Below are positions 56,805-64,000 of a stretch of DNA of 64,000 nt, one piece after another; within the stretch, counting starts at the first letter, position 1; each line of letters opens with the position of its first letter. This stretch comes from Mycobacterium sp. Root135. Lineage in GTDB: Bacteria > Actinomycetota > Actinomycetes > Mycobacteriales > Mycobacteriaceae. The DNA lies in the NCBI RefSeq assembly GCF_001426545.1, contig NZ_LMEZ01000008.1, positions 166,889-230,888 of the forward strand, written 5' to 3'. The position numbers and the translations under genes were made by a program. A model generated the notes under the pieces. It saw nothing but the letters and a program-made list of their open reading frames with translations. It was not told the DNA's origin and searched no databases.

Positions 56805-57806
56805 TCACGGCACCCGCACTGCCTGCAGGACGGCGTCGACCACCACGTCCGGCGTGACGCGGGCGCTGGCCGCCTCGAACCCCAGGATCAGGCGGTGCCG
56901 CAACACGCGGTGAGCGAGCTTCGCGACGTCGTCGGGCACGACGTGGGTCCGCCCGCGCAGAACGGCCAGCGCCCGTGCCGTGCGGCAGAACGCGATGGTG
57001 GCGCGGGGGCTGGCGCCGTACTCGATCAGCCGCGCGATGCCGGGGGAGAGGTGCGCCTCGGGATCGCGGGTAACCCCGACCAGATGGCTGGCGTACTGGA
57101 TCAGAGCCCGGTCCATGTGGACCGACCCCACCAGCTGCCGAACGCGGCGCACGTCGTCGAGGCTGACTACCGGCGCGGTGCGGTGGTCCTTGTCGTAGAG
57201 GCCCGAGTCCATCCTGGCGATGACCTCGACCTCGTCCTCCGTCGACGGGTAGTGGACCACTTCCTTGAGCATGAAGCGGTCGGTCTGCGCCTCCGACAGC
57301 GGATACGTGCCCTCCTGGTCGACCGGGTTCTGGGTGGCGATCACCAGAAACGGCTCCGGGATCGGATACACGACGCCGGCGATGGTGGTCTGACGTTCCT
57401 CCATGGCCTCCAACATCGCGCTCTGGGTCTTCGCGCTAGACCGGTTGATCTCGTCGAGCAGCACGATGTTGGCGTGCACGGGGCCGAGCCGGGTGACGAA
57501 GGAATTGGTCGCCGCCTCGTAGATCTGGGTGCCGATGATGTCGCTGGGCAGCAGGTCGGGCGTGCACTGGATGCGCTTGAACTCACCGCCCACCGCTTCG
57601 GCGACGACCCTGGCGGCGGTCGTCTTCGCCAGCCCCGGCACGCTCTCGACCAGCAGATGGCCGCCGGCGAGCACGCCGATCAGCATCGATTCGCGAAGGT
57701 GATGCTGCCCGACGACCTTTGCCGAGAACGCGTCGGCCACCGCCTTCACGATGTGCTGGGCTTCGGCCAAGTCGGACTGGTCGAGATGCGATCGTGCTGC
57801 GGTCAT
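56805..57806 (-). CDS. moxR: MoxR-family AAA+ ATPase
   Basis: 333 aa, the usual length. Walker A is VESVPGLAKTTAARV, Walker B is ANIVLLDEINRSSAKTQSAM, sensor 1 is LVIATQNPVDQEGTYPL, and arginine-finger and sensor 2 regions (SEAQTDRFMLK, SPGIARLIEYGASPRATIAF) follow. MoxR proteins act as chaperones in the maturation of envelope or enzyme complexes together with DUF58 and vWA proteins. It is the first of six tightly packed genes reading leftward. Which of the several mycobacterial moxR paralogues it is cannot be said from sequence alone. Confidence 0.92.
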   Translation of the reverse strand: MTAARSHLDQSDLAEAQHIVKAVADAFSAKVVGQHHLRESMLIGVLAGGHLLVESVPGLAKTTAARVVAEAVGGEFKRIQCTPDLLPSDIIGTQIYEAATNSFVTRLGPVHANIVLLDEINRSSAKTQSAMLEAMEERQTTIAGVVYPIPEPFLVIATQNPVDQEGTYPLSEAQTDRFMLKEVVHYPSTEDEVEVIARMDSGLYDKDHRTAPVVSLDDVRRVRQLVGSVHMDRALIQYASHLVGVTRDPEAHLSPGIARLIEYGASPRATIAFCRTARALAVLRGRTHVVPDDVAKLAHRVLRHRLILGFEAASARVTPDVVVDAVLQAVRVP

Positions 57807-57906
57807 GGGTCCTTTCGAGAGGCGAGTCGCGACAAGGGGTACCCGAACGGGCCACGTTCACGCCCCGGGGGCGCCGCCAAGGTACGTCCCGTAGGTTCGT
57901 CACGTC

Positions 57907-58590
57907 ATGCTGGGACTACTGCTACCGCTGCTGGGCTTCGCGTTACTCGACTCGTTGAACGTCCTGAACCTGGGGGTGACCTCGGCGGTCGTCTACGACA
58001 GCAGGCTGAGCCGCAGGTCGGCGCTGCCCGGCGGGCTGAGCTTCATCGGGGGCGTGTTCGCGGCGACCACGACGTTCGGCGTGCTGACCGTCCTCGGCCT
58101 GAGCTTCCTGACCGACCGCGTCGACCTCGAGGTGACGCCGACCCTCCGGTACTGGGGCCAGCTGGTGCTTGGCGTCGTGCTGATCGCGGTGGCCAGTCTG
58201 TCGGGTTCCGCTCGCCCCACCCCGCCGCTCTGGGCGCTGAATTTGACGCGGCGCAACCCCTGGCTGTTCGCGATCGTCGGGCTCGTCATCGGCTTCGGTC
58301 AGTCCGCGACGTCGGTGCCGTACCTGACGTCGTTGACGATGCTGTCCGCGCGTGAACCAATGCCGTCGGCGTGGCCGCTGGTCGTGGTCGCCTACTGCTC
58401 GGTGGCGCTGCTTCCGTCACTGCTGGTGCTGGCACTGTCGACGCGACGGACGATCAGAGCCAGGCGCGCGCAGCGCAACATCGTGCGGGCGACCACCCGC
58501 TTCGGCCCGGTGACCGTGCGGATCCTGTTCTTCGGCGTCGGCGTGGTGCTCGTCGCCGGGGCGCTGTGGAACTACCGCGTGCTGTGGTGA
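57907..58590 (+). CDS. GAP/Sap-like six-helix integral membrane protein
   Basis: 227 aa with six hydrophobic segments, starting MLGLLLPLLGFALLDSLNVL. The arrangement (short polar loop after helix 2, basic loop RRTIRARRAQR before the last helix) resembles the GAP family of mycobacterial membrane proteins, some of which move glycolipids, and more distantly LysE-like carriers. No catalytic residues are seen. It diverges from moxR with 100 bases between starts and converges on the acyl-CoA dehydrogenase gene, with a palindrome between them. Confidence 0.65.
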   Translation: MLGLLLPLLGFALLDSLNVLNLGVTSAVVYDSRLSRRSALPGGLSFIGGVFAATTTFGVLTVLGLSFLTDRVDLEVTPTLRYWGQLVLGVVLIAVASLSGSARPTPPLWALNLTRRNPWLFAIVGLVIGFGQSATSVPYLTSLTMLSAREPMPSAWPLVVVAYCSVALLPSLLVLALSTRRTIRARRAQRNIVRATTRFGPVTVRILFFGVGVVLVAGALWNYRVLW

Positions 58591-58609
58591 GACGGGCTGT
58601 GGCCGCCGA

Positions 58610-58666
58610 CGAGACTGCGCTGACGGTCGTCATTGCGCACGTTTCGCGACCGTGGACGCAGTCTCG
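58610..58666. terminator. Palindromic hairpin between convergent genes
   Basis: CGAGACTGCG at 58610 pairs perfectly with CGCAGTCTCG ending at 58666, and inside it ACGGTCG pairs with CGACCGT. It lies between the stop at 58590 (plus strand) and the stop at 58670 (minus strand), so it can end transcription from both sides. It is unrelated in sequence to the repeats flanking the phosphatase gene. Confidence 0.75.
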
Positions 58667-58669
58667 ACG

Positions 58670-59881
58670 CTAGCCGCGGGTGCCGTCGGCGACGCGCGGC
58701 GGCTTCTCGGCCGACGCGGTGTCAAGGACCAGTTCGGCCACCCGCGACCGGTGCTCCTCGGCACTGCCGAGCAACGCAGCGTCGACGATCGACCGCTTGA
58801 AGTACAGATGCGCCTGGTGCTCCCAGGTGAACCCGATACCGCCCAGTGTCTGGATGGCGTCGGCGGCGATCCGGCTGAACGCTGCCGAACACGTCGCCTG
58901 GGCGATGCTGGCGGCCAACGCCGGATCGTCCGAGCCGTCGGTCAGCGCCCACACCGCGTGATAGGCCGTCGACCGGGCGTGCTCGAGGTCGACCATCATG
59001 TCGGCCAACCGGTGCTTGACCGCCTGGAAGGAGCCGATCGGCCTGCCGAACTGAAGCCGCTCCTTGGCGTACTGGACGGCGACGTCGAGCATGTGCTGAG
59101 CCGCGCCGACCTGTTCGACCGCCAGCAGCGACGACGCCACCTGGAAGGCGTGGTCGATCACGCGCTCGGCCTCGTCGTGCCCGGCAACGAGGCGGGCCGG
59201 CGCCGCCGACAGCGTCACCACGGCCTGCGGTCGGGTCTGGTCGACCGTCAGCTGACTTGTCCGTTCCACGCCCGCCCCTGCGGCGTCGACCGCGAACAGG
59301 GCGACACCGTCCGGGCCGATCGCGGCGACCAACAGGTCGTCGGCCGCACCGGCGTCGACCACGCCGTCGACGGTTCCGGTCAGCGTCCAATCGTCCCCCG
59401 AGGGGGTCGCCGTCACGTCGACCAGGGACGCGTCCACGGCACCCGCCCGGTCGGGCACGGCGAATGCCGCCGTCCGGCGACCCTCGACCAGCTCGGCCAG
59501 CAGCTCGTCGCGCGCCGGTCCCGACGACGCGGCGACCAGCGCAGGAATGGCGAGGTAGACGGTGCCGAAGATCGGTCCGCACGCCAGCGCCGCGCCGAGC
59601 TCCTCGACGGCGACGGCCTGGTCGACGAGAGTGCCGCCAACGCCGCCGTCGGCCTCGGACACCGACAGGCCGAGCACGCCGAGCTCGGCGCCAAGGCGGT
59701 TCCACGCCTTCGGATCGAACGGCGGGTCGGACTCCATGAGCCGACGCACCGTCGTCTCGTCGAAGTTCTCCGCGGCGAACCGGCGGACCGCCGACAGCAA
59801 CTGCTGCTGTTCGTCGGTGAACATGAACTCCGCACGGGGTTCGTTCGCGAGCGTCTCAGCCACATCAGCCGTCTTAGCCAC
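58670..59881 (-). CDS. Acyl-CoA dehydrogenase family protein, probably the non-catalytic partner
   Basis: About 403 aa from GTG 59881 (read as MAKTADVAETL), chosen because AAGGAG lies seven bases upstream and the codon overlaps the preceding stop. It has acyl-CoA dehydrogenase features (AVEELGAALACGPIFGTVYL, KERLQFGRPIGSFQAVKHRL, QTLGGIGFTWEHQAHLYFKR). Where the catalytic Glu is expected near the C-terminus it has LLGSAEEHRS rather than an EGT/EGG motif. Paired mycobacterial FadE proteins form heterotetramers in which one subunit binds flavin poorly or lacks the base. Paired with the gene at 59874, it probably oxidises a branched or steroid-like acyl-CoA. Confidence 0.85.
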   Translation of the reverse strand: MAKTADVAETLANEPRAEFMFTDEQQQLLSAVRRFAAENFDETTVRRLMESDPPFDPKAWNRLGAELGVLGLSVSEADGGVGGTLVDQAVAVEELGAALACGPIFGTVYLAIPALVAASSGPARDELLAELVEGRRTAAFAVPDRAGAVDASLVDVTATPSGDDWTLTGTVDGVVDAGAADDLLVAAIGPDGVALFAVDAAGAGVERTSQLTVDQTRPQAVVTLSAAPARLVAGHDEAERVIDHAFQVASSLLAVEQVGAAQHMLDVAVQYAKERLQFGRPIGSFQAVKHRLADMMVDLEHARSTAYHAVWALTDGSDDPALAASIAQATCSAAFSRIAADAIQTLGGIGFTWEHQAHLYFKRSIVDAALLGSAEEHRSRVAELVLDTASAEKPPRVADGTRG

Positions 59882-61079
59882 GGGGGATCTCCTTCCACGG
59901 CATGCCGGCATCGGCACGCAGGTCACCGGGCAGGCCGAGGACCCGCTCGCCGAGAATGTTGCGCATCACGTCGGACGTGCCGCCTTCGATGGTGTTCGCA
60001 CGACTGCGCAGATGCCGCTGCTGGATGGGACCGCGCCAGTCCGTGTCTTTTGCATCCTCCCGTCCATCCTCGGGCTTCGAATATCCGTGGTACAGAATGC
60101 CTTCTGGCCCAAGCAGATCCATGCAGAACTGGTAGATCTGCTGGTTCAGCTCGGCGCCGACGAGCTTGCCGATCGAACCCTCCGGACCCGGCCCACCGAC
60201 GGTCGCCGACACCCGAGAGCGCTCCGACGTCAGGCGCTGTGCCTCCGACCGCAGCCACAGCTGGGTCAGCCGGTCGCGCAGAACGGGCGTCTGCCGTTCA
60301 GGGCGGGCCGCCCACAGCGAGACCGCCTCGGAGATGGTGCCCGCGCCGCGCCTGCTGCCGCTGCCGCCGAGCGCGCTGCGCTCGTTCATCAGGGTCGTCA
60401 TCGCGACGCCCCAGCCGTTGCCGACCTCGCCGAGGCGGTGGGCATCGGGGATGCGCGCGTCGGTGAAGTACACCTCGTTGAACTCCGCCTGGCCGGTGAG
60501 CTGGCGCAGCGGTCGCGTCTCGACGCCCGCGGAGTGCATGTCGACCACGAAGTACGTGAGGCCCTTGTGCTTTGGGACGTCGGGGTTGGTGCGGGCCAAC
60601 AGCAGGCCCCACCGCGCCCGGTGGGCCAGACTGGTCCACACCTTCTGGCCGTTGATCACCCAGTCGTCACCGTCGCGCACCGCCGAGGTGGCGAGGCCGG
60701 CCAAGTCGGATCCGGCGCCCGGCTCGGAGAACAGCTGACACCAGATGTCCTCGGTGGTGGCCAGCGGACGCAGCCAAGCCTTCTTGACCTCGTCGGACAG
60801 GGCATGTTCGCGGATGGTCGGCGCCGCCATGCCGTAGCCCATCGGGTTCAGCCCCAGCGGCACCGGCCCGCCGGCACCCTGGAGGATGCGGTCCGCGATC
60901 GCCTGGTTGCTGCGCGAAAGACCAAGTCCGCCAAGTTCTTCGGGAAAGTGCACCCACGACAGGCCGGCGTCGTAACAGGCGCCGAGGAATTCGGTCACAG
61001 GGACGGACCGCGGGTCGTGGTCGTCTACGACCGCCCTCGCCAGATCGGCGACCCGATCGGAATCAGCAACATTGCTCAT
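59874..61079 (-). CDS. Acyl-CoA dehydrogenase, probable catalytic subunit
   Basis: 401 aa. The flavin and substrate regions are DIWCQLFSEPGAGSDLAGL, VINGQKVWTSLAHRARWGLL and GVAMTTLMNERSALGG; the catalytic base is in NTIEGGTSDVMRNILGERVL. It introduces the alpha-beta double bond in an acyl-CoA, passing electrons to ETF. It is immediately followed, with an eight-base overlap (GTGGCTAA), by a second acyl-CoA dehydrogenase gene lacking this Glu, the pattern of heteromeric FadE pairs used in steroid or branched-chain catabolism. The true substrate is unknown. Confidence 0.88.
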   Translation of the reverse strand: MSNVADSDRVADLARAVVDDHDPRSVPVTEFLGACYDAGLSWVHFPEELGGLGLSRSNQAIADRILQGAGGPVPLGLNPMGYGMAAPTIREHALSDEVKKAWLRPLATTEDIWCQLFSEPGAGSDLAGLATSAVRDGDDWVINGQKVWTSLAHRARWGLLLARTNPDVPKHKGLTYFVVDMHSAGVETRPLRQLTGQAEFNEVYFTDARIPDAHRLGEVGNGWGVAMTTLMNERSALGGSGSRRGAGTISEAVSLWAARPERQTPVLRDRLTQLWLRSEAQRLTSERSRVSATVGGPGPEGSIGKLVGAELNQQIYQFCMDLLGPEGILYHGYSKPEDGREDAKDTDWRGPIQQRHLRSRANTIEGGTSDVMRNILGERVLGLPGDLRADAGMPWKEIPRG

Positions 61080-61144
61080 CTAGTCACGATAGAAGTCGAC
61101 ACCCGTCAACCGACACCGGGGGGCCCCTCTGTCGCATCGGGTGT

Positions 61145-61186
61145 GCGGGGAGATCGCGAATTCGTCGCCGACCGCGATCTGCCCGC
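61145..61186. terminator. Hairpin after the hemerythrin-like gene
   Basis: GCGGGGAGATCGCG and CGCGATCTGCCCGC pair at 13 of 14 positions around a 14-base loop (AATTCGTCGCCGAC). It lies 20 bases past the hemerythrin stop in its reading direction and upstream of the acyl-CoA dehydrogenase start, so it probably separates the two units. Confidence 0.65.
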
Positions 61187-61205
61187 AGACTCGACGCCTC
61201 GTGTT

Positions 61206-61778
61206 TTAGGCCGCCGAGCCCTTGAGTGCGTCGCGCGCCCGGTCCAGCAGCGACGCGAAGGGTCCCACCGCGAAGTTGGCGGCACCCGACTCGACGCCGG
61301 GGTGCGGATGCGTCGGTGCGATGCGCTCGGCGAACACGACCGCCTCGGTGAGCTTCTTCAACTCCGCGGCGTCCAGTTCGTCTTCGAGGCGGGGGAACTC
61401 CTCGGTCTCCTCCTTCTCGGCGTGCTGGAGGACGGCGGCCTGCAGATGGATGATCGCCTTGCTGAACTCGGCGGTGCCGAAGTCGAGCTTCTCGATCTCG
61501 GCGAGCGCGACCTTTGAATCGTGCTCCTCGGACAGCCGGGCATCGACGATCTCGTCACCGCCGGAGACCTTGCGGCGCACTCGCGGATGCACCATCATCT
61601 CCTCCGCGGTCTCGTGGACGGCGAGCATCGTGCGAAGGGCGTCGAACGACTTCCGTTGTGCCGCAGCGTCGGGCGCGTCCAGCGTCTCGGCGAACAGTCG
61701 CTTGATGGCCTCGTGCTGCTCGGTCAGGAAGGACACGACGTCCTGGTTGGTGCTGACGGTCCTGTCGTTGTTCGACAT
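61206..61778 (-). CDS. Hemerythrin HHE-domain protein
   Basis: 190 aa, an all-helical cation-binding protein. Iron ligands are visible as EQHEAIKRLF, AVHETAEEMMVHP, SEEHDSKVALAEIE and LQHAEKEETEEFP, giving the H...HxxxE...HxxxE pattern of the HHE domain. Such cytoplasmic proteins bind O2, NO or oxidants through a di-iron site; mycobacterial ones are linked to nitrosative and oxidative stress. The C-terminal tail (PHPGVESGAANFAVGPFASL) is outside the domain. It is a monocistronic minus-strand gene with a hairpin behind it. Confidence 0.88.
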   Translation of the reverse strand: MSNNDRTVSTNQDVVSFLTEQHEAIKRLFAETLDAPDAAAQRKSFDALRTMLAVHETAEEMMVHPRVRRKVSGGDEIVDARLSEEHDSKVALAEIEKLDFGTAEFSKAIIHLQAAVLQHAEKEETEEFPRLEDELDAAELKKLTEAVVFAERIAPTHPHPGVESGAANFAVGPFASLLDRARDALKGSAA

Positions 61779-61902
61779 GCGAGTACCTCATCGATCGGAC
61801 TACGGATGGCGGCGCGCTGGGCTGAGCGCCTCGTCCGGTTGGCTACCCGAGCGGCGGCGCGATGAAACGACGACCGAGCCGTTCGTCCCCGATGCTGAAG
61901 CC

Positions 61903-62265
61903 TCAATAGCGGTCGAGTTCGACGAGCCGCTCGTCGCTGATGCCGAAGTGATGTGCGATCTCGTGGAGTACGACGTGCTTGATCTCGCGGTATAGCCGGT
62001 CCGGATCGGCGCCGAAGAGTCGCGTGAGCGGACCTCGGAAGATGCTGATCTTGTCGGGAAGTACGCCGCTGTAGGCGGTGGTGCGTCGCGTCAGTGGGAC
62101 GCCTTGGTACAGCCCGAGTAGACGTTGTCCGCCGGGAGGTTCGTCTTCGACGACGATCTCGACGTTGCCCATCGCGGCGAGGAGTTCGGCGGGCAGTGAG
62201 TTCACCGCCTCGTCGATCGCGACGTCGAACGGGTCTTCGCGCTCCGGCGCCGAGGTGTCGTCCAC
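61903..62265 (-). CDS. Small zincin-like metallopeptidase family protein
   Basis: About 120 aa from GTG 62265; a longer start at 62298 is possible, and no SD decides between them. The zinc motif is HVVLHEIAHHFG (HExxH with a following His-containing helix), preceded by the family's LLGLYQGVPLTRR and LPDKISIFRGPLTR. These small proteins match the minimal zincin family found widely in actinobacteria, with no known substrate. It diverges from the DUF1295 gene. Confidence 0.8.
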   Translation of the reverse strand: MDDTSAPEREDPFDVAIDEAVNSLPAELLAAMGNVEIVVEDEPPGGQRLLGLYQGVPLTRRTTAYSGVLPDKISIFRGPLTRLFGADPDRLYREIKHVVLHEIAHHFGISDERLVELDRY

Positions 62266-62375
62266 GTCTTCGAGAGTGCCAGAAGATCGACGACACACGT
62301 TCTGACCTGGCGTCGGCCGTCGCGCGACAACTAGAACGTGTTACATTTTTGGCTCTCCCGGAACCCGAGGGGCCA

Positions 62376-63281
62376 ATGAGTAAGACCCGATCACTGGCGA
62401 TCGTCACCGTCGCCTACGTCGTCGCCATCGGTGTCGGTGCGGCCTGGTTGGCGTGGGGACCCCACACCGGCAAGCTCTGGTTGGACGCCTTCGTGGCCGA
62501 CCTGCTCGCCACCGTCGTGATCTTCGGCTTCAGTCGGGCCTACCGGAACTCCAGCTTCTACGACGCCTACTGGAGCGTCATCCCGCCGCTGCTGCTCTTC
62601 TACTGGTGGAGTCAGGCAGGGCCGGGCGTTGACCAACTGCGCTGCTGGCTCATCTCGATCGTGGTGCTGCTCTGGGCGATTCGATTGACGGCCAACTGGG
62701 TCTACGCCTTCCCCGGCCTGCACCACCAGGACTGGCGTTACCCGATGTTCAAACAGCGCGCGGGCCGTCTCGAACCGGTTGCCGACCTCGTCGCCATCCA
62801 CCTGATCCCGACGTGTCAGGTGTTCCTCGCCATGGTGCCGGCGTACGTCGCCGTGACCCGGCCCGGCCCGGGTCTCGCATGGCTCGGGTGGCTCGCGTTC
62901 GTCATCGGGCTTGCCGCGGTCGCGCTGGAACTGGTGGCCGACGTCCAGATGCACCGATTCGTGCGGCACCGCCAACCGGGGGACGTGATGGACCGCGGAC
63001 TGTGGAGTTGGTCGCGGCATCCAAACTACTTCGGGGAGTTCAGCTTCTGGTTCGCCGTCGCCCTGTTCGGCGTCGCGGCGGCACCCGCCGACGCGTGGTG
63101 GCTGGTCCTCGGCGCGATCGCGATCCTGGCGATGTTCCTCGGCGCCAGCATCCCCATGATGGAGACGCGAAGCCTCGAGCGGCGCCCCGCGTATCAGGCC
63201 GTGGTGGAACGGGTCTCGCGGTTCGTGCCATGGCCGCCGAAGGCGGCGAATTCGCCGGGGCCGCCAAAGGCGCCGCGGTGA
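62376..63281 (+). CDS. DUF1295 / steroid 5-alpha-reductase-like membrane protein
   Basis: 301 aa with about seven membrane helices. ATG 62376 (MSKTRSLAIV) has GAGGGG a few bases upstream. Family landmarks are FYDAYWSVIPPLLLFYW, WRYPMFKQRAGR and, near the C-terminus, RGLWSWSRHPNYFGEFSFW, the NADPH-binding or isoprenylcysteine-methyltransferase-like core, and METRSLERRPAYQ. Substrate unknown; sterol or lipid reduction is possible. Its stop overlaps the next start (GTGA), so the two are probably co-translated and may act together. Confidence 0.85.
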   Translation: MSKTRSLAIVTVAYVVAIGVGAAWLAWGPHTGKLWLDAFVADLLATVVIFGFSRAYRNSSFYDAYWSVIPPLLLFYWWSQAGPGVDQLRCWLISIVVLLWAIRLTANWVYAFPGLHHQDWRYPMFKQRAGRLEPVADLVAIHLIPTCQVFLAMVPAYVAVTRPGPGLAWLGWLAFVIGLAAVALELVADVQMHRFVRHRQPGDVMDRGLWSWSRHPNYFGEFSFWFAVALFGVAAAPADAWWLVLGAIAILAMFLGASIPMMETRSLERRPAYQAVVERVSRFVPWPPKAANSPGPPKAPR

Positions 63282-64000
63282 CCAGGAAGCGCGTCGTCGT
63301 CGCCGGGCTCGGCGACAGCGGCATCCTCACCGCGATCCGACTGGCACCCCATGCCGACGTCGTCGGCATCTCGGTCAAACCAGCACTGGTCAGCGGTCAG
63401 GAACTTGGCCTGCGGCTGAGTCGGCCCGACGACTGGGCACGCGACTACGTGATCGGGTTCGACAGGTTCCGCGGGCTGGACCGGGTGCGCACCGTGCACG
63501 GCACGCTCACCGGCGTCGACCCCGTCGCCCGTCACGTCTTCCTGCAGCGCGACGACGGGACGTCGGCCATCGAAGGCTATGACGCGCTGGTCATTTCGAC
63601 CGGTGTCACGAACGGCTTCTGGCGGCGGCCGACGCTTCAGACCGCAGCCGACGTCGGCGACGAGCTGCGCGCCGCACACGACCGGATTGCCCGAGCCGAG
63701 TCCGTCGCCGTGATCGGCGGAGGTGCGGCGGCGGTCAGCAGCGCCGCCAACGTCGCACGCACCTGGCCCGGAAAACGCGTCGACCTCTACCACCCCGGCG
63801 AACGCCCGCTACCCGCACACCATCCCAAGGTCTGGAGCCACGTCCAGCGGCGGCTTCGCGACGTGGGGGTGGACGTACACGGAGGCCACCGAGCCGTCGT
63901 GCCGGACGGTTTCGCGTGCGACGAGATCACCAGCGGGGCGGTGCAGTGGAGTACCGGGCAGCCGCCGGCCGCCGCGGAGGCGGTGCTCTGGGCGATCGGC
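63278..64000 (+). CDS. NAD(P)/FAD-dependent oxidoreductase (AIF/NDH-2 type), 3' end outside the window
   Basis: 241 codons from GTG 63278 to the window end with no stop. The N-terminal FAD Rossmann motif is RVVVAGLGDSGILTAIRL, a second dinucleotide motif is SVAVIGGGAAAVSSAANVAR (GxGxxA), and DALVISTGVTNGF is the ATG-type strand between them. This is the two-dinucleotide fold of pyridine nucleotide-disulfide oxidoreductases and type II NADH dehydrogenases. It overlaps the DUF1295 gene by four bases. The membrane-binding or catalytic C-terminus is not visible. Confidence 0.85.
   Translation, partial: MTRKRVVVAGLGDSGILTAIRLAPHADVVGISVKPALVSGQELGLRLSRPDDWARDYVIGFDRFRGLDRVRTVHGTLTGVDPVARHVFLQRDDGTSAIEGYDALVISTGVTNGFWRRPTLQTAADVGDELRAAHDRIARAESVAVIGGGAAAVSSAANVARTWPGKRVDLYHPGERPLPAHHPKVWSHVQRRLRDVGVDVHGGHRAVVPDGFACDEITSGAVQWSTGQPPAAAEAVLWAIG

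Noticed and set aside
55734..58355. An 873-residue plus-strand frame opposite the MoxR/DUF58 genes
   Set aside because: The minus-strand genes show complete MoxR, DUF58 and vWA features; this frame is compositionally biased and crosses gene boundaries.
58652..61517. Two long plus-strand frames opposite the acyl-CoA dehydrogenase and hemerythrin genes
   Set aside because: Arg/Pro-rich shadow translations without any domain; the minus-strand genes are well supported.
1..64000. tRNA, rRNA, CRISPR arrays or prophage genes
   Set aside because: I saw no cloverleaf with tRNA-like arms, no rRNA-like stretch, no regular short repeats and no phage structural or integrase motifs, though I had no covariance search.

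Overview
The window looks like a chromosomal segment of a fast-growing, saprophytic Mycobacterium (Mycolicibacterium-type). The reasons are the high GC content, frequent GTG/TTG starts and ATGA/GTGA overlaps, IdeR-type iron boxes, a 13E12/DUF222 gene fragment, the mycobacterial type of methylenetetrahydrofolate reductase, a MoxR/DUF58 operon, and above all a complete exochelin-type siderophore locus. Exochelins are peptide hydroxamate siderophores of fast-growing mycobacteria. All function calls below rest on motifs read directly from the sequence; no database search was possible.

Layout. 1-2.6 kb (minus strand): start of a DUF222/HNH gene cut by the window edge, a flavin monooxygenase and a zinc-free MDR oxidoreductase. 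2.67-43.2 kb: siderophore locus. An IdeR box precedes a siderophore-interacting ferric reductase, two FecCD permeases and an ATPase. A second box precedes a PanD-type aspartate decarboxylase and an ornithine N-hydroxylase. A third lies between the divergent formyltransferase fxbA and an mbtH - half-exporter - half-exporter - NRPS operon. A fourth precedes the binding lipoprotein fxuD at the far end. Between the NRPS and fxuD sits a lower-GC gene for a membrane PAS/PP2C phosphatase, bracketed by two copies of one palindromic repeat.

43.4-52.8 kb: one-carbon enzyme, SGNH lipoprotein, PHP phosphoesterase, HrpA helicase, three tiny secreted proteins, an LLM flavin oxidoreductase and a MOSC protein. 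52.8-57.8 kb: six-gene MoxR/DUF58/vWA operon. 57.9-64 kb: GAP-like membrane protein, a paired acyl-CoA dehydrogenase, hemerythrin, a small zincin, a DUF1295 membrane enzyme and a truncated NAD(P)/FAD oxidoreductase.

How the siderophore genes fit together. The NRPS is one reading frame of about 8,594 codons with seven modules: A-T-E, C-A-T, C-A-T-E, C-A-T-E, C-A-T, C-A-T, C-A-T-TE. By hand-extracted ten-residue codes, modules 1-5 read formyl-hydroxy-Orn, beta-Ala, hydroxy-Orn, Thr, hydroxy-Orn, with epimerases after 1, 3 and 4. That is the residue order and stereochemistry of exochelin MS. The neighbours supply the monomers: the hydroxylase makes N5-hydroxyornithine, FxbA formylates it, and PanD makes beta-alanine. 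Modules 6 and 7 have no counterpart in exochelin MS and share one unassigned code, so the product is probably an extended exochelin. Condensation domains 3 and 5, which should acylate the delta-hydroxylamine of hydroxyornithine, share an altered HHxxxDG motif. A short relic of a thioesterase 3' end lies just past the gene. These points are the main candidates for something undescribed.
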